Position numbers and translations under genes: made by a program
The notes under the pieces: model-generated
Databases searched by the model: none
What the model saw: the letters and a program-made list of their open reading frames with translations, nothing else
What the model was told of the DNA's origin: nothing
Source: Pogonophryne albipinna
Lineage: Eukaryota > Chordata > Actinopteri > Perciformes > Artedidraconidae
Length of the DNA stretch: 64,000 nucleotides
Assembly (NCBI GenBank): GCA_028583405.1
Contig: CM053252.1
Span: 37,192,740-37,256,739 of the forward strand
Reading direction: 5' to 3'
In this document: positions 34,489 to 47,609 of the stretch, piece by piece
How positions within the stretch are numbered: position 1 is the stretch's first letter
Layout of the letters: each line of letters opens with the position of its first letter

Positions 34489-36104
34489 ATGCAACACTTT
34501 TGTTTTTGCTCCCATTTTTCATGAGATGAACTCAAAGATCTAAAACATTTTCTATATACACAAAATAACCATTTCTCTCAAATATTGTTCACAAATCTGA
34601 AAAAATCTGTGATAGTGAGCACTTCTCCTTTGCCGAGATAATCCATCCCACCTCACAGGTGTGGCATATCAAGATGCTGATTAGACAGCATGATTATTGC
34701 ACAGGTGTGCCTTAGGCTGGCCACAATAAAAGGCCACTCTGAAACGTGCAGTTTTGCTTTATTAGGGGGGTCTGGGGGGTCCAAAAACCAGTCAGTATCT
34801 GGTGTGACCACCATTTGCCTCACGCAGTGCAACACATCTCCTTCGCATAGAGTTGATCAGGTTGTTGATTGTGGCCTGTGGAATGTTGGTCCACTCCTCT
34901 TCAATGGCTGTGCCAAGTTCCTGGATATTGGCAGGAACTGGAACACGCTGTCGTATACGCCGATCCAGAGCATCCCAAACATGCTCAATGGGTGACATGT
35001 CCGGTGAGTATGCTGGCCATGCAAGAACTGGGATGTTTTCAGCCTCCAGGAATTGTGTACAGATCCTTGCAACATGGGGCCGTGCATTATCATGCTGCAA
35101 CATGAGGTGATGGTCGTGGATGAATGGCACAACAATGGGCCTCAGGATCTCGTCACGGTATCTCTGTGCATTCACAATGCCATCAATAAAATGCACCTGT
35201 GTTCACCGTCCATAACATACGCCTGCCCATACCATAACCCCACCACCACCATGGGCCACTCGATTCACAACATTGACATCAGAAAACCGCTCACCCACAC
35301 GACGCCACACACGCTGTCTGCCATCTGCCCTGAACAGTGAAAACCGGGATTCATCCGTGAAGAGAACACCTCTCCAACGTGCCAGACGCCATCGAATGTG
35401 AGCATTTGCCCACTCAAGTCGGTTACGACGACGAACCGGAGTCAGGTCTTGACCCCGATGAGGACGACGAGCATGCAGATGAGCTTCCCTGAGACGCTTT
35501 CTGACAGTTTGTGCAGAAATTCTTTGGTTATGCAAACCGATTGTTGCAGCAGCTGTCCGAGTGGCTGGTCTCAGACGATCTTGGAGGTGAACATGCTGGA
35601 TGTGGAGGTCCTGGGCTGGTGTGGTTACACGTGGTCTGCGGTTGTGAGACCGGTTGGATGTACTGCCAAATTCTCTGAAACGCCTTTGGAGACGGCTTAT
35701 GGTAGAGAAATGAACATTCAATTCACGGGCAACAGCTCTGGTGGACATTCCTGCTGTCATCATGCCAATTGCACGCTCCCTCAAAACTTGCGACATCTGT
35801 GGCATTGTGCTGTGTGATAAAACTGAACATTTCAGAGTGGCCTTTTATTGTGGCCAGCCTAAGGCACACCTGTGCAATAATCATGCTGTCTAATCAGCAT
35901 CTTGATATGCCACACCTGTGAGGTGGGATGGATTATCTCGGCAAAGGAGAAGTGCTCACTATCACAGATTTTTTTCAGATTTGTGAACAATATTTGAGAG
36001 AAATGGTTATTTTGTGTATATAGAAAATGTTTTAGATCTTTGAGTTCATCTCATGAAAAATGGGAGCAAAAACAAAAGTGTTGCATTTATATTTTTGTTC
36101 AGTG
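34489..36104 (-). mobile_element. Tc1-type transposon with long inverted repeats
   Basis: Inverted arms of about 240 bp flank a transposase gene on the minus strand (left arm to about 34745, right arm from about 35830). The right end finishes at CAGTG followed by TA, the Tc1 target dinucleotide. The left arm lacks the outer ~18 bp present on the right and joins directly to the neighbouring CTACGAAGC element. It is probably no longer mobile on its own. Confidence 0.93.
34792..35805 (-). pseudogene. Tc1 transposase with one premature stop
   Basis: The ATG at 35805 opens MPQMSQVLRERAIGMMTAG, followed by paired helix-turn-helix DNA-binding parts (TRAVARELNVHFSTISRLQ; RISAQTVRKRL). The DDE catalytic residues lie in LFTDESRFSLF, LQHDNARPHVA and SPDMSPIEHVWD. 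Length is normal for Tc1 (~338 codons). The only break I see is a TGA at 35203-35205, with the frame continuing unchanged to 34792. A single CGA to TGA change at a CpG site would explain it. Confidence 0.9.
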
Positions 36105-36106
36105 TA

Positions 36107-38050
36107 CGACCCTCCGGAGTGTTTGCAATTGCCGCAAATTGTTGTTTCTTACACGACCACTAGAGGTGCTAAACTTTAAAACGTGACTATAGGTCGTAAT
36201 AAACTGCTAAACAATCGACCTATTTGGTCATTTTTTGGAGGAGGACAGGCTGATTCAATCTGTCTCCATGGAAAAAGGACTTCCTCTATTTACAGGAAGT
36301 GATCATATTAACAAAGGAAGTTCAGTACTTTTCAAAGTACAAGTCCCAACTAAAAGCTGCTTCATTACTGTGTGATAAAGTTCACTAGTTCCCTATAATT
36401 TTGAATGAGTGTTCCATTACAGGTATAGTGTGCGCTATCACTGCATCACTCTATTGTTCACAGATAATCTCACTTTGGAAGAAGAACTAGAACTTTGGCT
36501 TTATAGGCATCATAGGTCAACTATAGTAAAAGAAAATGTGAGGATTATCAAAAGTTTAGTCAAATTTGCCAGACAGTTAGATGGAAACAGCAAGAAAGGA
36601 AAAGACTGGGGCAAAAAGACTGCGGCAGAAAGAAGTGGATGCTGTCCTACATTCAAAGATTTGACTCATGTCAAACCTCAGTGCAGGGACTCTTGCAGGG
36701 AGGTCTGACTCTCCACCGGGGCTGAAAATAGCGCTCTGGTCAGTCACACATGGCGCTGTAGCCTATCCCACTGCTCTGGCCTGGTATCATTTACACTGCT
36801 CAGTACTCACATCGCCATCTGCCAGCAGAGTGTGTTGGAAAATCAATACTGATATGAGCTTCATCTCCAGTCTTGCAGGAAAGCAGCTGAATCATAAAAT
36901 AGAAAGGTGTCACGGTGGCTGAGATGAGGGACAAGAGGACATACAGAGATAAGGGCCATGAGATAAAAGGCCGACTGAATCGGAGGGAGGGTTGCCAGGT
37001 TTTACTCAGTGGTGGAAGGAGTATTTGGGTCCATCACTAAAGTTTAAGTAGTAGCACTAAGGTGACGCCCTAGTGTTTATTTGTTAAACAAAAAGGGGTG
37101 AATCAATGTTGGGTAAGCAAGGGTGAAATAGCATTTCTTTCTGAATAAAGAATGCAAAATCAAACAAATTCCCATCCTTCATTGAAAAACGAATGGAGAA
37201 ATATTGAATGTGTTTTACTCAAACTTTAAGGTGTGGCTCAGCTCGAATGGAACCATGTTGGTATTTTAAAAAAGTTCCAGGTACCACGTTCTATCCACAG
37301 CTTTACTTAATGGAAAAACAACAAGAGTTGGAGTTGAGTGGAGACGTGCCACACCATGCAGTGGAAACACAGCATTACAGTATGTCAACACAAAGACATT
37401 TCTTCCATCCCCTCTGTGTCAACAGAGGGGATGGCTTTAACTGTGATGAGATCGTTTGTGTGTGGACTGTGAACTGACTTTGGGCTTGAACACTGCCTTT
37501 CAGCAATCCACAGGAGGTATCAAGAATTAAGTGATTGAAACAAAACCATTTGCAAGGTTAGGCAATACAGAGACAAGAAGCTGGGTAAAGTATTGCTAAG
37601 GAAAGCCGGCTTTTAAGGCAAAAAGAAACAACATTAAACATCAGTCTCCTGTTCCTTTTAGGATGAAAACCATTATTTTCAAAGGTAGGTTAGAGCGTTC
37701 AGGGTCAAAGTGAATATGGACAGGACAAACCTCCTACCTAGGAGTTGAGACTCACATTCACATTGTAGGTAAATAACTGTAACTGCAGAAATAGAGAGAG
37801 TTAAGACAAATCTAATAACCACTATTCCACATTTGTCACTAGCAGGTAATCCAAAGATGTTCTGTTGCTTACAAAACTGACACTGACAGGGTAAGAAAAC
37901 CTCCCCACTCAAAGGCTAGTATAGTTTCCACTCGACTCAACACTTAACTATTCTAAATAAAAAACATGCGCTAGGGAGCGCTCTCTTTGACTTACAATAT
38001 ACAATAAGCTTTCTGAGGAAAAGGACTTTAAAATAGATCCGTTGTGGGAC
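36107..38050. other. intergenic, nothing recognised
   Basis: There is an open frame at 36409-36708 but no splice signals or domain. No RNA gene or transposon end with a partner is seen. Confidence 0.5.
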
Positions 38051-38057
38051 AAGGAAC

Positions 38058-38205
38058 ATCAAATCAAATCAAGTTTTATTTATATAGCACATATTGTTGC
38101 AACAACATGTTGAGGTTCTGGAGGACGGAGTTGATGTGATCACAGGAGCGGGTGAGCAGTCGAGCTGCAGAGTTCTGGATGTACTGGAGCGGGCAGTTAT
38201 TGGCA
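38058..38205 (-). mobile_element. LINE (L2/CR1 group) 3' fragment
   Basis: Read on the minus strand it has PLQYIQNSAARLLTRSCDH, a typical LINE C-terminal motif, joined to a tail with GTGCTATATAAATAAAACTT. It is very short and 5'-truncated. Confidence 0.65.
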
Positions 38206-38209
38206 AGGG

Positions 38210-41200
38210 AGACGGATATCAGTTATGTGTCTACAAAAAACAAGGCAATTTAATTTCTGGCTGTTTTTCACACCCGATAACTTTGAAATAGTGCATGTTT
38301 TAATGTAAGAGTCACAGTAAGCTGTTTGTTTAAGAGCAGCTGGAGACAAGCTGCTCTCCTCTTAATTCTCAACTAAGTATACATTTACTTATCCTTTGAA
38401 TCAACACTTTTCAACTGTAATTGTCTCACTGCTCATGTGTCTTAACCAGTGTGTCTCCGATGTTACATATTGGTAGAAATGAAGGCCAAAGCTACGAATG
38501 AAGAGCCGAGTTCTTATAACACAGATATGATACCTGAACACCTGTGGCCCTGCAGTTTAATATGTGCATACTATATGAGGATGGAGTAAAGCTGCCTTGT
38601 GATGTCAACCTGCCTGTGTTATCGAAAAAATAAGCTTTTAATTATTGTCTGTTCAACATAAAGGAAGACTTTCACTGATGAGTGATAGTCCTGTAGGTCA
38701 CAGATGTATTGGAAAGACCTTGATCTTTGTGCATCAGTAACAACATAAACCTCAAACGAGAAACGAAACCCTTAACATTAAATCAATTCTTCACACCAGA
38801 TCTGTAAGTCAATAAGGTAACAAATATGCAGGAAGCCCTGTGCAACCTAATCTCCTAACCGATAACGGCTGATCCGTTAACCTTCACATGATACTCCCAG
38901 CTCTCAGGACGTCTCCTCTGGCTGTGACCTCAGACCTCATTACCATGCTCTGTGAATGTTTCTTTAAGATTAAAGGGAATACCATTTAGAAGTGTGAAAC
39001 TGTACCACAGTAACCTTGTGTGCGTCTCCTTGTGGTTTTGTAACAGTTTCCATGCTACATAACTCAGAAAGGCACTTTTTTTTTAAATACAGGCTCAAAT
39101 GCAATCCCTATAAGGCTAGTGGCCTGGGTTTGAATCAAACCTGCGACCCTTTGACTAATGGCATCCCCTTTCTTTTCCCCTACATGTCTTTCTTCAGCTT
39201 CAATAATAAAAGCAAAAATGTATTCAATATTATTTATCCAACAATCTGTAAATGTATCAAACATGTATTATAATAATTAAAATTACTTAATAGCAAATGT
39301 TAATAATTTGTCATATAAATTCAATGTTTAATCCGACTTACATTATCCCAAATTTGCGTTTTTATCATTCATTAATAAATAACGGAAATATGTAACCTAA
39401 TGTAAATATTAGCCAAAGATGGGAGAGCAGTAAAACATACTACAGACTGTGAACACTGGGCAGCATGGTTTAACGAAACTGATCAGCCAAACAAACTAAA
39501 TCGTTCTGTCTGACTGATACCAGATTTTCCAGAGTGCTATAGTGAATATGACAGCGCAATGAAGCTCCAGCAGTGCGGTTCAGCAGTTTCCAGATAGTTG
39601 GACAACTTTTTTAATTGAATCAGTTCACACCACAGCTCTGAGCTCCAAATCAATATTGTTTAATTTGAGATCAACATAAGCTGTAACATTCCCTTCCCCT
39701 CCCTGATGTACACCACCTGTCTGACTGTATGTGAGAGAGAGACAGGAGGGTGTGCATGACCAACTTATTCCACCTACCTCCAGTGGGTCAGAATCCTAGC
39801 TATTTTGATTAGCTGGACCATGGACCATGGGGAGAGAGTAAAAACTCTCCTCATCAATACAGTATATATAAATATGCTTTATGAAATTCTGCTTTTTGAA
39901 AAAAGGAACTTCAAAGATGATGATACTGGTATGTCTGTCCACCCTTTTCCTCCTGATACAGATATTTCAACAGCTACTCATTTGAATGCTATAAGAGTTG
40001 GTATTATTGCACATCGACCCGGATCCTTCAATCTCCAATATAGCAGCGCAGTCATGAAAACTTGATCAACACTTCAAACTGACAGTTGGCGATTGTATGG
40101 AGCTTGGTTGTGAGAGAAAATATTCAGATTGGCAGTTCAGCAAAAGCTCTACGTTGGACACATTGTGGGTACTTGAGGTAATGCAAAGGTTGACTGTCGA
40201 ATGACTGTGATTACGGTAAGGTGTGTCTGGACCTTCAGTTAAGTAACACCTGGCTTATGTGTGTCATAGTCGTCCATTGACCACTTGTCATTGTGTATAG
40301 TTTATTACTTCAATTGATACAAAACAAAATATATAATATCCTGTAAGCCTATCAAGCATTGGTTGGCAGTTGGTGCCCCAACAAGACAGCACCTTTTTTT
40401 TTTAGCACAGCAATCAGAGCAAACGGTTTGGCTTTCACTTTAGTATTTTGGAGTGTGAAGAACTGATATTTTCATTTTTCATTTCAAACCTTAATTTAAC
40501 GAGATTGGTCCCATTGAGATCATAGATCTCTTTTTCAAGGGAGACCTGCAGCATATAGGTTCCACATGAAACAATAAAGGACATCATACATTATATTTAC
40601 AGGATACATTTACATAGTTATAGACATTTACAAGTGATATGAATGGTTTGAAATGTATTGGCAGCACTGTCAGTCAGAAGTTTCTTAATACAGTATAATT
40701 ATATATCAGAGCCAGCTACATGAATGGCTGTGTGACAATATCATTTCCACTTAAAGGTCTATTTACTGAACCAATAGAAATTGGTTTAGAGCTTTTAAAA
40801 CAACAAGCATTGCTGCAAATGGGCCACTGGTGATTGGGTGGTTTTCAGTGGAGCAGAGGGCAAGGGAGAGGCCGAAGAGTTAGGAAGGCTGATGGACTCA
40901 GAAGACATGAGGACAACATCTTCTACTTGGGACTCATGAGGGTAGCCCATGGATGTATAAAGAAAACAGGAGTGGTGCAGGGCCCTGTTCATTCCTATGA
41001 AAGCTGCTGATGAAGCCAAAATACCCAGATCTAAAAGTAATCTTCCGCATCAAATGGGCCCATTAAGCATTCACACTTGCATCTTCGATAATGTGAGCCA
41101 ATGGGAAACTTTTATTTGGGGAAATGGCATTACAAGTGATTGACATGGAAGTTGCAGTACCACCATTTGGCCTGCCACACTTCCTGGGGTCTTAGGGTAG

Positions 41201-42270
41201 CCCCTGAAGTATTTTGTAGGCCAAAGATTGTAGCAGAATAATCAAGGCTTAAGGTTGATATTAGGTTTGTATTTAAAAATGTATGCAAGTTTCAACCGTC
41301 TGGCCAACATTTCCTGTGATGTAAAGTGCCTTGCTGAGACCTTCCCCTTTCCTTTGTTTGAGTGTAAAGTGCTTGTATTTTCTGTTGTATGTTGTCAGAT
41401 CTAGTACGAACAATCTGTGCTCGACTCTGTCCTTTCAGCTGAAAACGATTAACTCTGATAAATGCTTTGAATCTTTTGACTTTATTAAATAACAAAACTT
41501 TGCTTTAAACTTCTATTATTTGTTCATTTCTTACCAAACAGTTTTTTTTTTTGTGGAATTTCCTCCACAAGCATCAACAAGGAGTCAAACTCTGTGTAGC
41601 CCGAGCTATCTTTGGAGGTACATTTCTCTCCATCACATGGTGAATTTGTGGACCCAAGTACAGTAGGCCAGACCAAATGTATGGAAGTAATCATCGCCCA
41701 ATTTATCAATGACTTTATTATTCCTCAAAAGGGCTATATTGCTTTAGGTGACCTCAAATATTTAATGTAAAAAAGGATCTCTGCTTGCTGATTTATTTCA
41801 CAGGGTGTAGATAATATGCAACACTGCCCAAAGTCTGTGACCTCCGGCTCAGATCTTCAAGAAAGAATATCATTTTATAATATCTAGTTGATCAATGTCC
41901 ATCATTTTAAAACGAGTGCCCAAGATGCCACCACTGTCATGATCTTTCATGGTTTTATGTGTTACGTTACGTCTGTTTTTCCTTCCTGTCTCTTGGTTTT
42001 CCCGCCTGTATAATTGTCTGGTTCTTTTCACCGGCTGCCCATTGGTTTTTACCTGCCCTTCCCACCTATGTCTTGTCAACATGATAAGTTCTGCATGTGT
42101 TTAACTTCTGGTTTTCTGAAAGAAATTTTTCATCCAAGAATCGGGTCACGATTCCAGATATCGGTAAGAAACCACTGGAAACCTCACTATTCCTTAGGAA
42201 ATATGCGTAGAAATAACTTGTGCTAAGAGAATGGCAGTCAGGACATGTGTTTGTTTGCTGTGTCCATGTT
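38210..42270. other. intergenic, nothing recognised
   Basis: AT-rich sequence. Open frames here are short, lack splice context and show no domains. Confidence 0.5.
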
Positions 42271-42274
42271 AAGC

Positions 42275-42730
42275 CAGATTGCAGTGTCACGAATGGGGAA
42301 TTTAGGCAACAGAGGGAGGAGGACACAAATTCTGACAAATGACACACTCACAAGGCAAGCTGGTACGGAGAAATTGAAGCTTGTTTTACTCACTACCAGG
42401 AACAGGGCTACAGTTTGGCAACAGCTCGGTAGTTCAAATGGTCAAACAAAACCCAAAGGCACAGCTGGTTAGGAAGGGCAGGAACAGGTGACAGGTCAGA
42501 ATACAGCAACATGTAACAACAGGTAACCTATTTGGCCAGATTGTAGTGTGACAAATGGGGAATCCACGCAACAGAGGGAGGAGGACACAAATTCAGACAA
42601 ATGCACACAAACACATGGCAAGCTGGTAGGATAAAAGGAAACCTGTTTTAGTTACCAATGGCCAAAAACAGGCCGCCAATGGAATAGTAGTTCATTGTAA
42701 AACACAACCCCAAACAAGGCACAAGTGTAG
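42275..42730. repeat. imperfect tandem duplication, about 265-bp unit
   Basis: The block from CCAGATTGCAGTGTCACGAA through the GAGGGAGGAGGACACAAATT motif and GGCAAGCTGGTA near 42275-42400 recurs from about 42536 onward with substitutions and small indels. No coding content. Confidence 0.72.
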
Positions 42731-42734
42731 GTGA

Positions 42735-45700
42735 CTGGTTTCAGAAGCTAAAAGCATCATAACAACATTGACAATCTTGTTGAGAATGAGTGGAAACGGG
42801 GCAGTTGTGTACTGCAGGACTGATGAAGTAAGTGAAAACAGCTGAGCTGGTGGATGTGAGAGTCTGGTGAATGGGACAGGTGGGAGAATCTGTGACAATC
42901 TGATACAGAGACGGAGTATGGTGTTGCAGAGCCCTTGAGATGTGGGAATGTTTGGGAAACAAGTACTGACTGATGACTTTTTATATATTTTTTGAAGTCC
43001 TACATTTTCAAATGTTTAAGTAAATTAGGAGGGTACTATGCCAACTAACTATGCCATCTATGGTTTAGTAAAAGTCATTTCTCTTCGTACTGTTTTGCCT
43101 TAGTGTCAGCATTGAGGTCCTAAATCCTTTTGTCTCTTAAACACATGACAGCATTAATTTAAATATCTGAAGCTGTTCCTACCACATTGAGAGTGGTGGG
43201 GTCAGGTGAGATGGTGTTAATGGCATATTGTCATTCAGCAGAGGTTTACATTGATATGGTCTCACACTATATAAACCCTGCTCATATCCACACTGTCTCC
43301 ATTCTCAGCCTGTCGCTGTCAGTAACTGTGAAAATAAGGATAAAGGAGAAAATTATCACATCCAAGTGGCACAAAGTGCCTCAATCACTCAGCATGCTTC
43401 AGGGATGTAGAATTGGACAGCCAGCAAAGACAACAAGAGAAAGAGGAACGATGTGTCATCACAGTGATCAATCCTGAAATCCAATAAGGAGCAGTCTTTC
43501 CCTGCGTATCGACTGAGAGGTTTGTGTCACCATAACAGAAAACATTTATTTATATCAGAGCTCTATGTCAGCGGTAGATTCTGAGGCTGGGCAGATGCTC
43601 CTAAAAAAGTCTTCATGTCGACAATCAAGAAAAACATACTTTTAAATGCTTGTGTATTCCAACCCATAAATTGCAAAGTAACTTTTATTCAATAGTCCGT
43701 TCATATTTGGATCCCCTTCCTATATTACATGCACTCTTGTTAGAATACACCACCTCCCCCATCTGAGTTCCTCACCGACTTGAAAACTAACGTTGCAATT
43801 TTTTCTCAAAAGCCAATCAGAACAGAGCTATATTCAAAGTCTCATAGCGTAAATTACAATATTAGACCTTATACATTCATGAGTTAAACACAAAGTCTAG
43901 GCTAAAAGCAACATGTTTGCAGTTGAAAGAAAGAAAAGCTGGTAATAGATTTGACTTTAATAACATTTGAGTATTGCATCAACTTAATGTGTTGTTTAGA
44001 TGCATATTTATGGGATATAATAGAGGATATAGGCTACTTTAATAATCCTCAAAAGTAAATGTACAAACATAATTTAACGTGTTAGCTAATACATTGGACT
44101 AATCATATTGACAAAACATAGCTGGAGAGGGAAGGTAAAGACATGTCACGGGGGAGAATACTGTTTCAAGTAAGATAATGAACCAAAGATCATCACAGAT
44201 GAGCATGGCAGGAACCATCACACTGGGTAACATTCCAAACTAATGTTGCATATTAGGGTATACAAGATCACCAAACAACATGAATCTTTAAATCAATTGT
44301 CAATAACATGCCATTTGCATTCTCTTTTGTAATTGCCAAAAGGAAAAAAGTACAGTTAATAACCTAAACCAATATTGTCTGTACCTTTTAAGCGATGTTA
44401 CATATCCTGTTTCAGACCTGTTTGATTGGAAACATGATTTTTCTCTCAGTTGGGTCTCAGTTTTCTTTCACAGTGACATTAATATTCAACAGAAGAAGAG
44501 AAGTTGGGTCCCTTGTGCAGATAATGGTTGTCCTGTACTGCACTTGGTTGGTAAGAACAAGTTACCTCGAGCACACAATGACAGGCTCACCAGCACATCT
44601 CCCCTTCTGTCTTGTGTTTGAAAGTTCATTTGAGAACTACATTTGATTGGCTGTTTATAGCAGAAAACACAGTGTTATGTATACAGTACCCCAGTCAGTC
44701 TCTTTAAGCCTCGGCCACTACATTGTAAAGCAGGAGGTCATTCGGGCAGAGCAGCCACTCCATAGTGTAATTGGTGGCTGGAAGGCGAAATGTAAGAGCA
44801 GTGTCCTTTACCTAATTGGTCTCTTTCATTCTGTTCCCAGTACATTTGATCAGACTTTAGGCTGGAAGGCATGGCTGCAGAAAAAGTGAGAATGAAATGA
44901 CAAGTTTCTAATGAGAGTTTGAAGGCTGCAAAATAAAGAGCTTTGTCTTTGTTATGTTGATAAGATCACGTCGGGTTGATGAGGAGAAGCAGACAGACAA
45001 GGAGGAGACAATCAGCCTGAGTGGGTTTCTGGTCCAAAGGAACTTTTAATTAGGCTTCAAAAAACTGACAAGATGCTTGTTAGCGGCAGGTCAAAGGATT
45101 TGTGATAAAACAAATCCAAAAAGTTAAACTGTTGTGTTGGTATGATTTCCATTTGCCAATCATTACGTTGGTCAGGAACATAACATAATGTCATCTAAAC
45201 GAGACAATGTTTAGATGACATTAAAATGTGTCTGCATTCAGTCCAAAATAATTTATTACAAGTGTATTGAAACCATTGAAAAGAAACATTTTAACATTCT
45301 AAGAGACGTTTTTAAACATTTCTTGCCAACATGGCACCAGAAGAGAAACGTATAACGTTGCTGTCCACAGTAAAATAATCTACACAGGGTTCAAGAAGCG
45401 CATACGGTAAATGTTTCTCATTTGGTAATGTGTGTGTGTTAATATTTAAGAGTGTGCTTTACATAGATTTTTAAACTGTATATGTAAAGTTATTTTATTT
45501 GGTGAGCCACATTTTATTGTGCTGATGTGTTAGCTGTTTATCAATGGGTATTGGCCTGAGAGACTGAAACGACCCAATGTAAACTTTGAATTTGTTGTTT
45601 ATCTTCTTGTAGTTTACACGGTGTCTTCAGAGAAAGACAGAGAGCGAAATAAAACAGTCAAACACATCAGTATGTTTCGTGGCCTTATTCATTGGACCGG

Positions 45701-46030
45701 TGTAGCTACATACCTCTCTCAACCAACTTAAATCACTTTGCAGTACAAGTAGTATGTTTTTTTCCTTCTAAATACTTGACATAAAACAGAAGACTCTGGC
45801 TTTGCTTAGAGTAAGTGTTAGGGTTTTGGAACAAATTATTATTTGCCAGTCTAAGTCTGAAACCTCTCAGACACACTCTGTCTTCTCTAACCAAACCTCT
45901 GTCAGCATTTTAGTGTACCTCTTCTGTTGCCTTTAACCTCTGTGGCCTTGCGCTGCTCATCCGTCATCATTAAAGCACCGTGGATAAATAACATATTGGT
46001 ATGCCTTTCTGTAGGTACAGGGCAGAAACT
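42735..46030. other. intergenic, nothing recognised
   Basis: I see no gene, RNA or element boundary. A short inverted repeat (CATCTAAAC...GTTTAGATG) lies near 45190-45220. Confidence 0.5.
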
Positions 46031-46035
46031 CTACT

Positions 46036-46080
46036 ACTTTTATCCAAAGCGACTTACAATAAGTGCATTCGACCAAGAAG
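46036..46080 (-). mobile_element. L2 tail remnant
   Basis: TTTTATCCAAAGCGACTTAC followed by AATAAGTGC is the inverse of the L2 3' tail seen at 32575-32605, with one or two changes. Only the tail remains. Confidence 0.7.
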
Positions 46081-46084
46081 ATTT

Positions 46085-47440
46085 TTTTTTATTGTAATTT
46101 ACCGTTAACAAGTATTATACACTAAACATCATTTACCGTAGTAACATGCACACACAATGAACAAACAATGACTATTCAAGTTCAATCATTTACAGATTTG
46201 TTGATGGATATCTAAACATTGTGATATATTAATCCAAGTGGTGTTATGTTTCCTATTAAATTGGTTTTGCTTTGATATGCATAATATCCTAAAGCAATAT
46301 GCAGATACTCATATCAGGATCTGAACATAATTGGTGAGAGTTAATAATGCCAGATAAATAAGCTAAATCTACTTTTTTGATTTGAAAAGTGATATGTGCA
46401 GACACTATTTTATTGCTATAGCAATTATCACAGTCAGTTCATTATGCCAGCAGTTATTTCCTTTTCACAGTACAAAATCCAGAAGACAGTCTTCTCGACA
46501 AACAGGATTATGTGTGATTAATCTTTGACTTTTGTCGTGCTATGGAAACACAGTACAAGGCAACATCATGTCCACCCCAGACATCTGAAAACAGAAATAC
46601 AAGTGTTTTTTTATTTTGCTCATTTTCAGGTTCATGTTTGTATTTGCCTCTACTGTGTTTGGGAGACAAAATCCCTATGTAGTGAATAAGGGACCATTTA
46701 CATGCACAAAAACCCATATAACCTTATAGGAAGGGGAAAACACCCCAAAGCATAATATGGCCTCTTTAACAGATTGTGTACATACCTGCCAGGAAATGTT
46801 TTCCTTTTCAGTGCACATTAGCTCCAATCTTCAGTCGGGTTAATACGAATTTACAAATGCTTGAAATTAAGTTATTGCCTAGTAGTGACAATGAAATGAT
46901 TAAAGTAAGAAGGAACCTTAAATTAACTATGTATCTCCACTCTGAAAGTAATTTATTTCATCACTGGAAGCGACAGTTTATGATATCTTCATGTTCCTTC
47001 TTCCACTGAACCATCTGACTTCATTAAATGGGAGTTCCTGTGTGCTTTGCAACATTTCCTTGGGTCTAAATAGCCTCTAGTTCAGACTACTATCTTTAAC
47101 AAACCTCCAGTCAGTCCACATTAACAGCCTGCTCTTCCACATATACAACCTACTGGCAAAAATGCAAGAAAATAGATGCTGTGACGATCGTGCCATCAAA
47201 GGACAGGAAGTGCGAACGTTAGTTTTGACATGGTGTTAAGAGTCGGGGTATGCTATAAACGCCGCACTTGTCATCCTTTGGGGACGTTAAGCGCGTTACT
47301 TTGGAAAAGGTGAGAAGTCACACTTGTCTTCAGTGTTTGTTTCCACATGATGGCCACACTCACAGTTTCAACACCTGAAGAGTAGAACAACGTTGGAGCT
47401 AGCAGAAATGAATTCCTTTCTAGGACAGTACATTTTCACT
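46085..47440. other. intergenic, nothing recognised
   Basis: No supported feature is visible between the L2 tail and the TG tract. Confidence 0.5.
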
Positions 47441-47443
47441 GGG

Positions 47444-47604
<161 letters not shown>

Positions 47605-47609
47605 ACGCA

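Noticed and set aside
36409..36708. 99-codon open frame, plus strand
   Set aside because: No domain, splice signal or promoter, and composition like the surrounding non-coding DNA.
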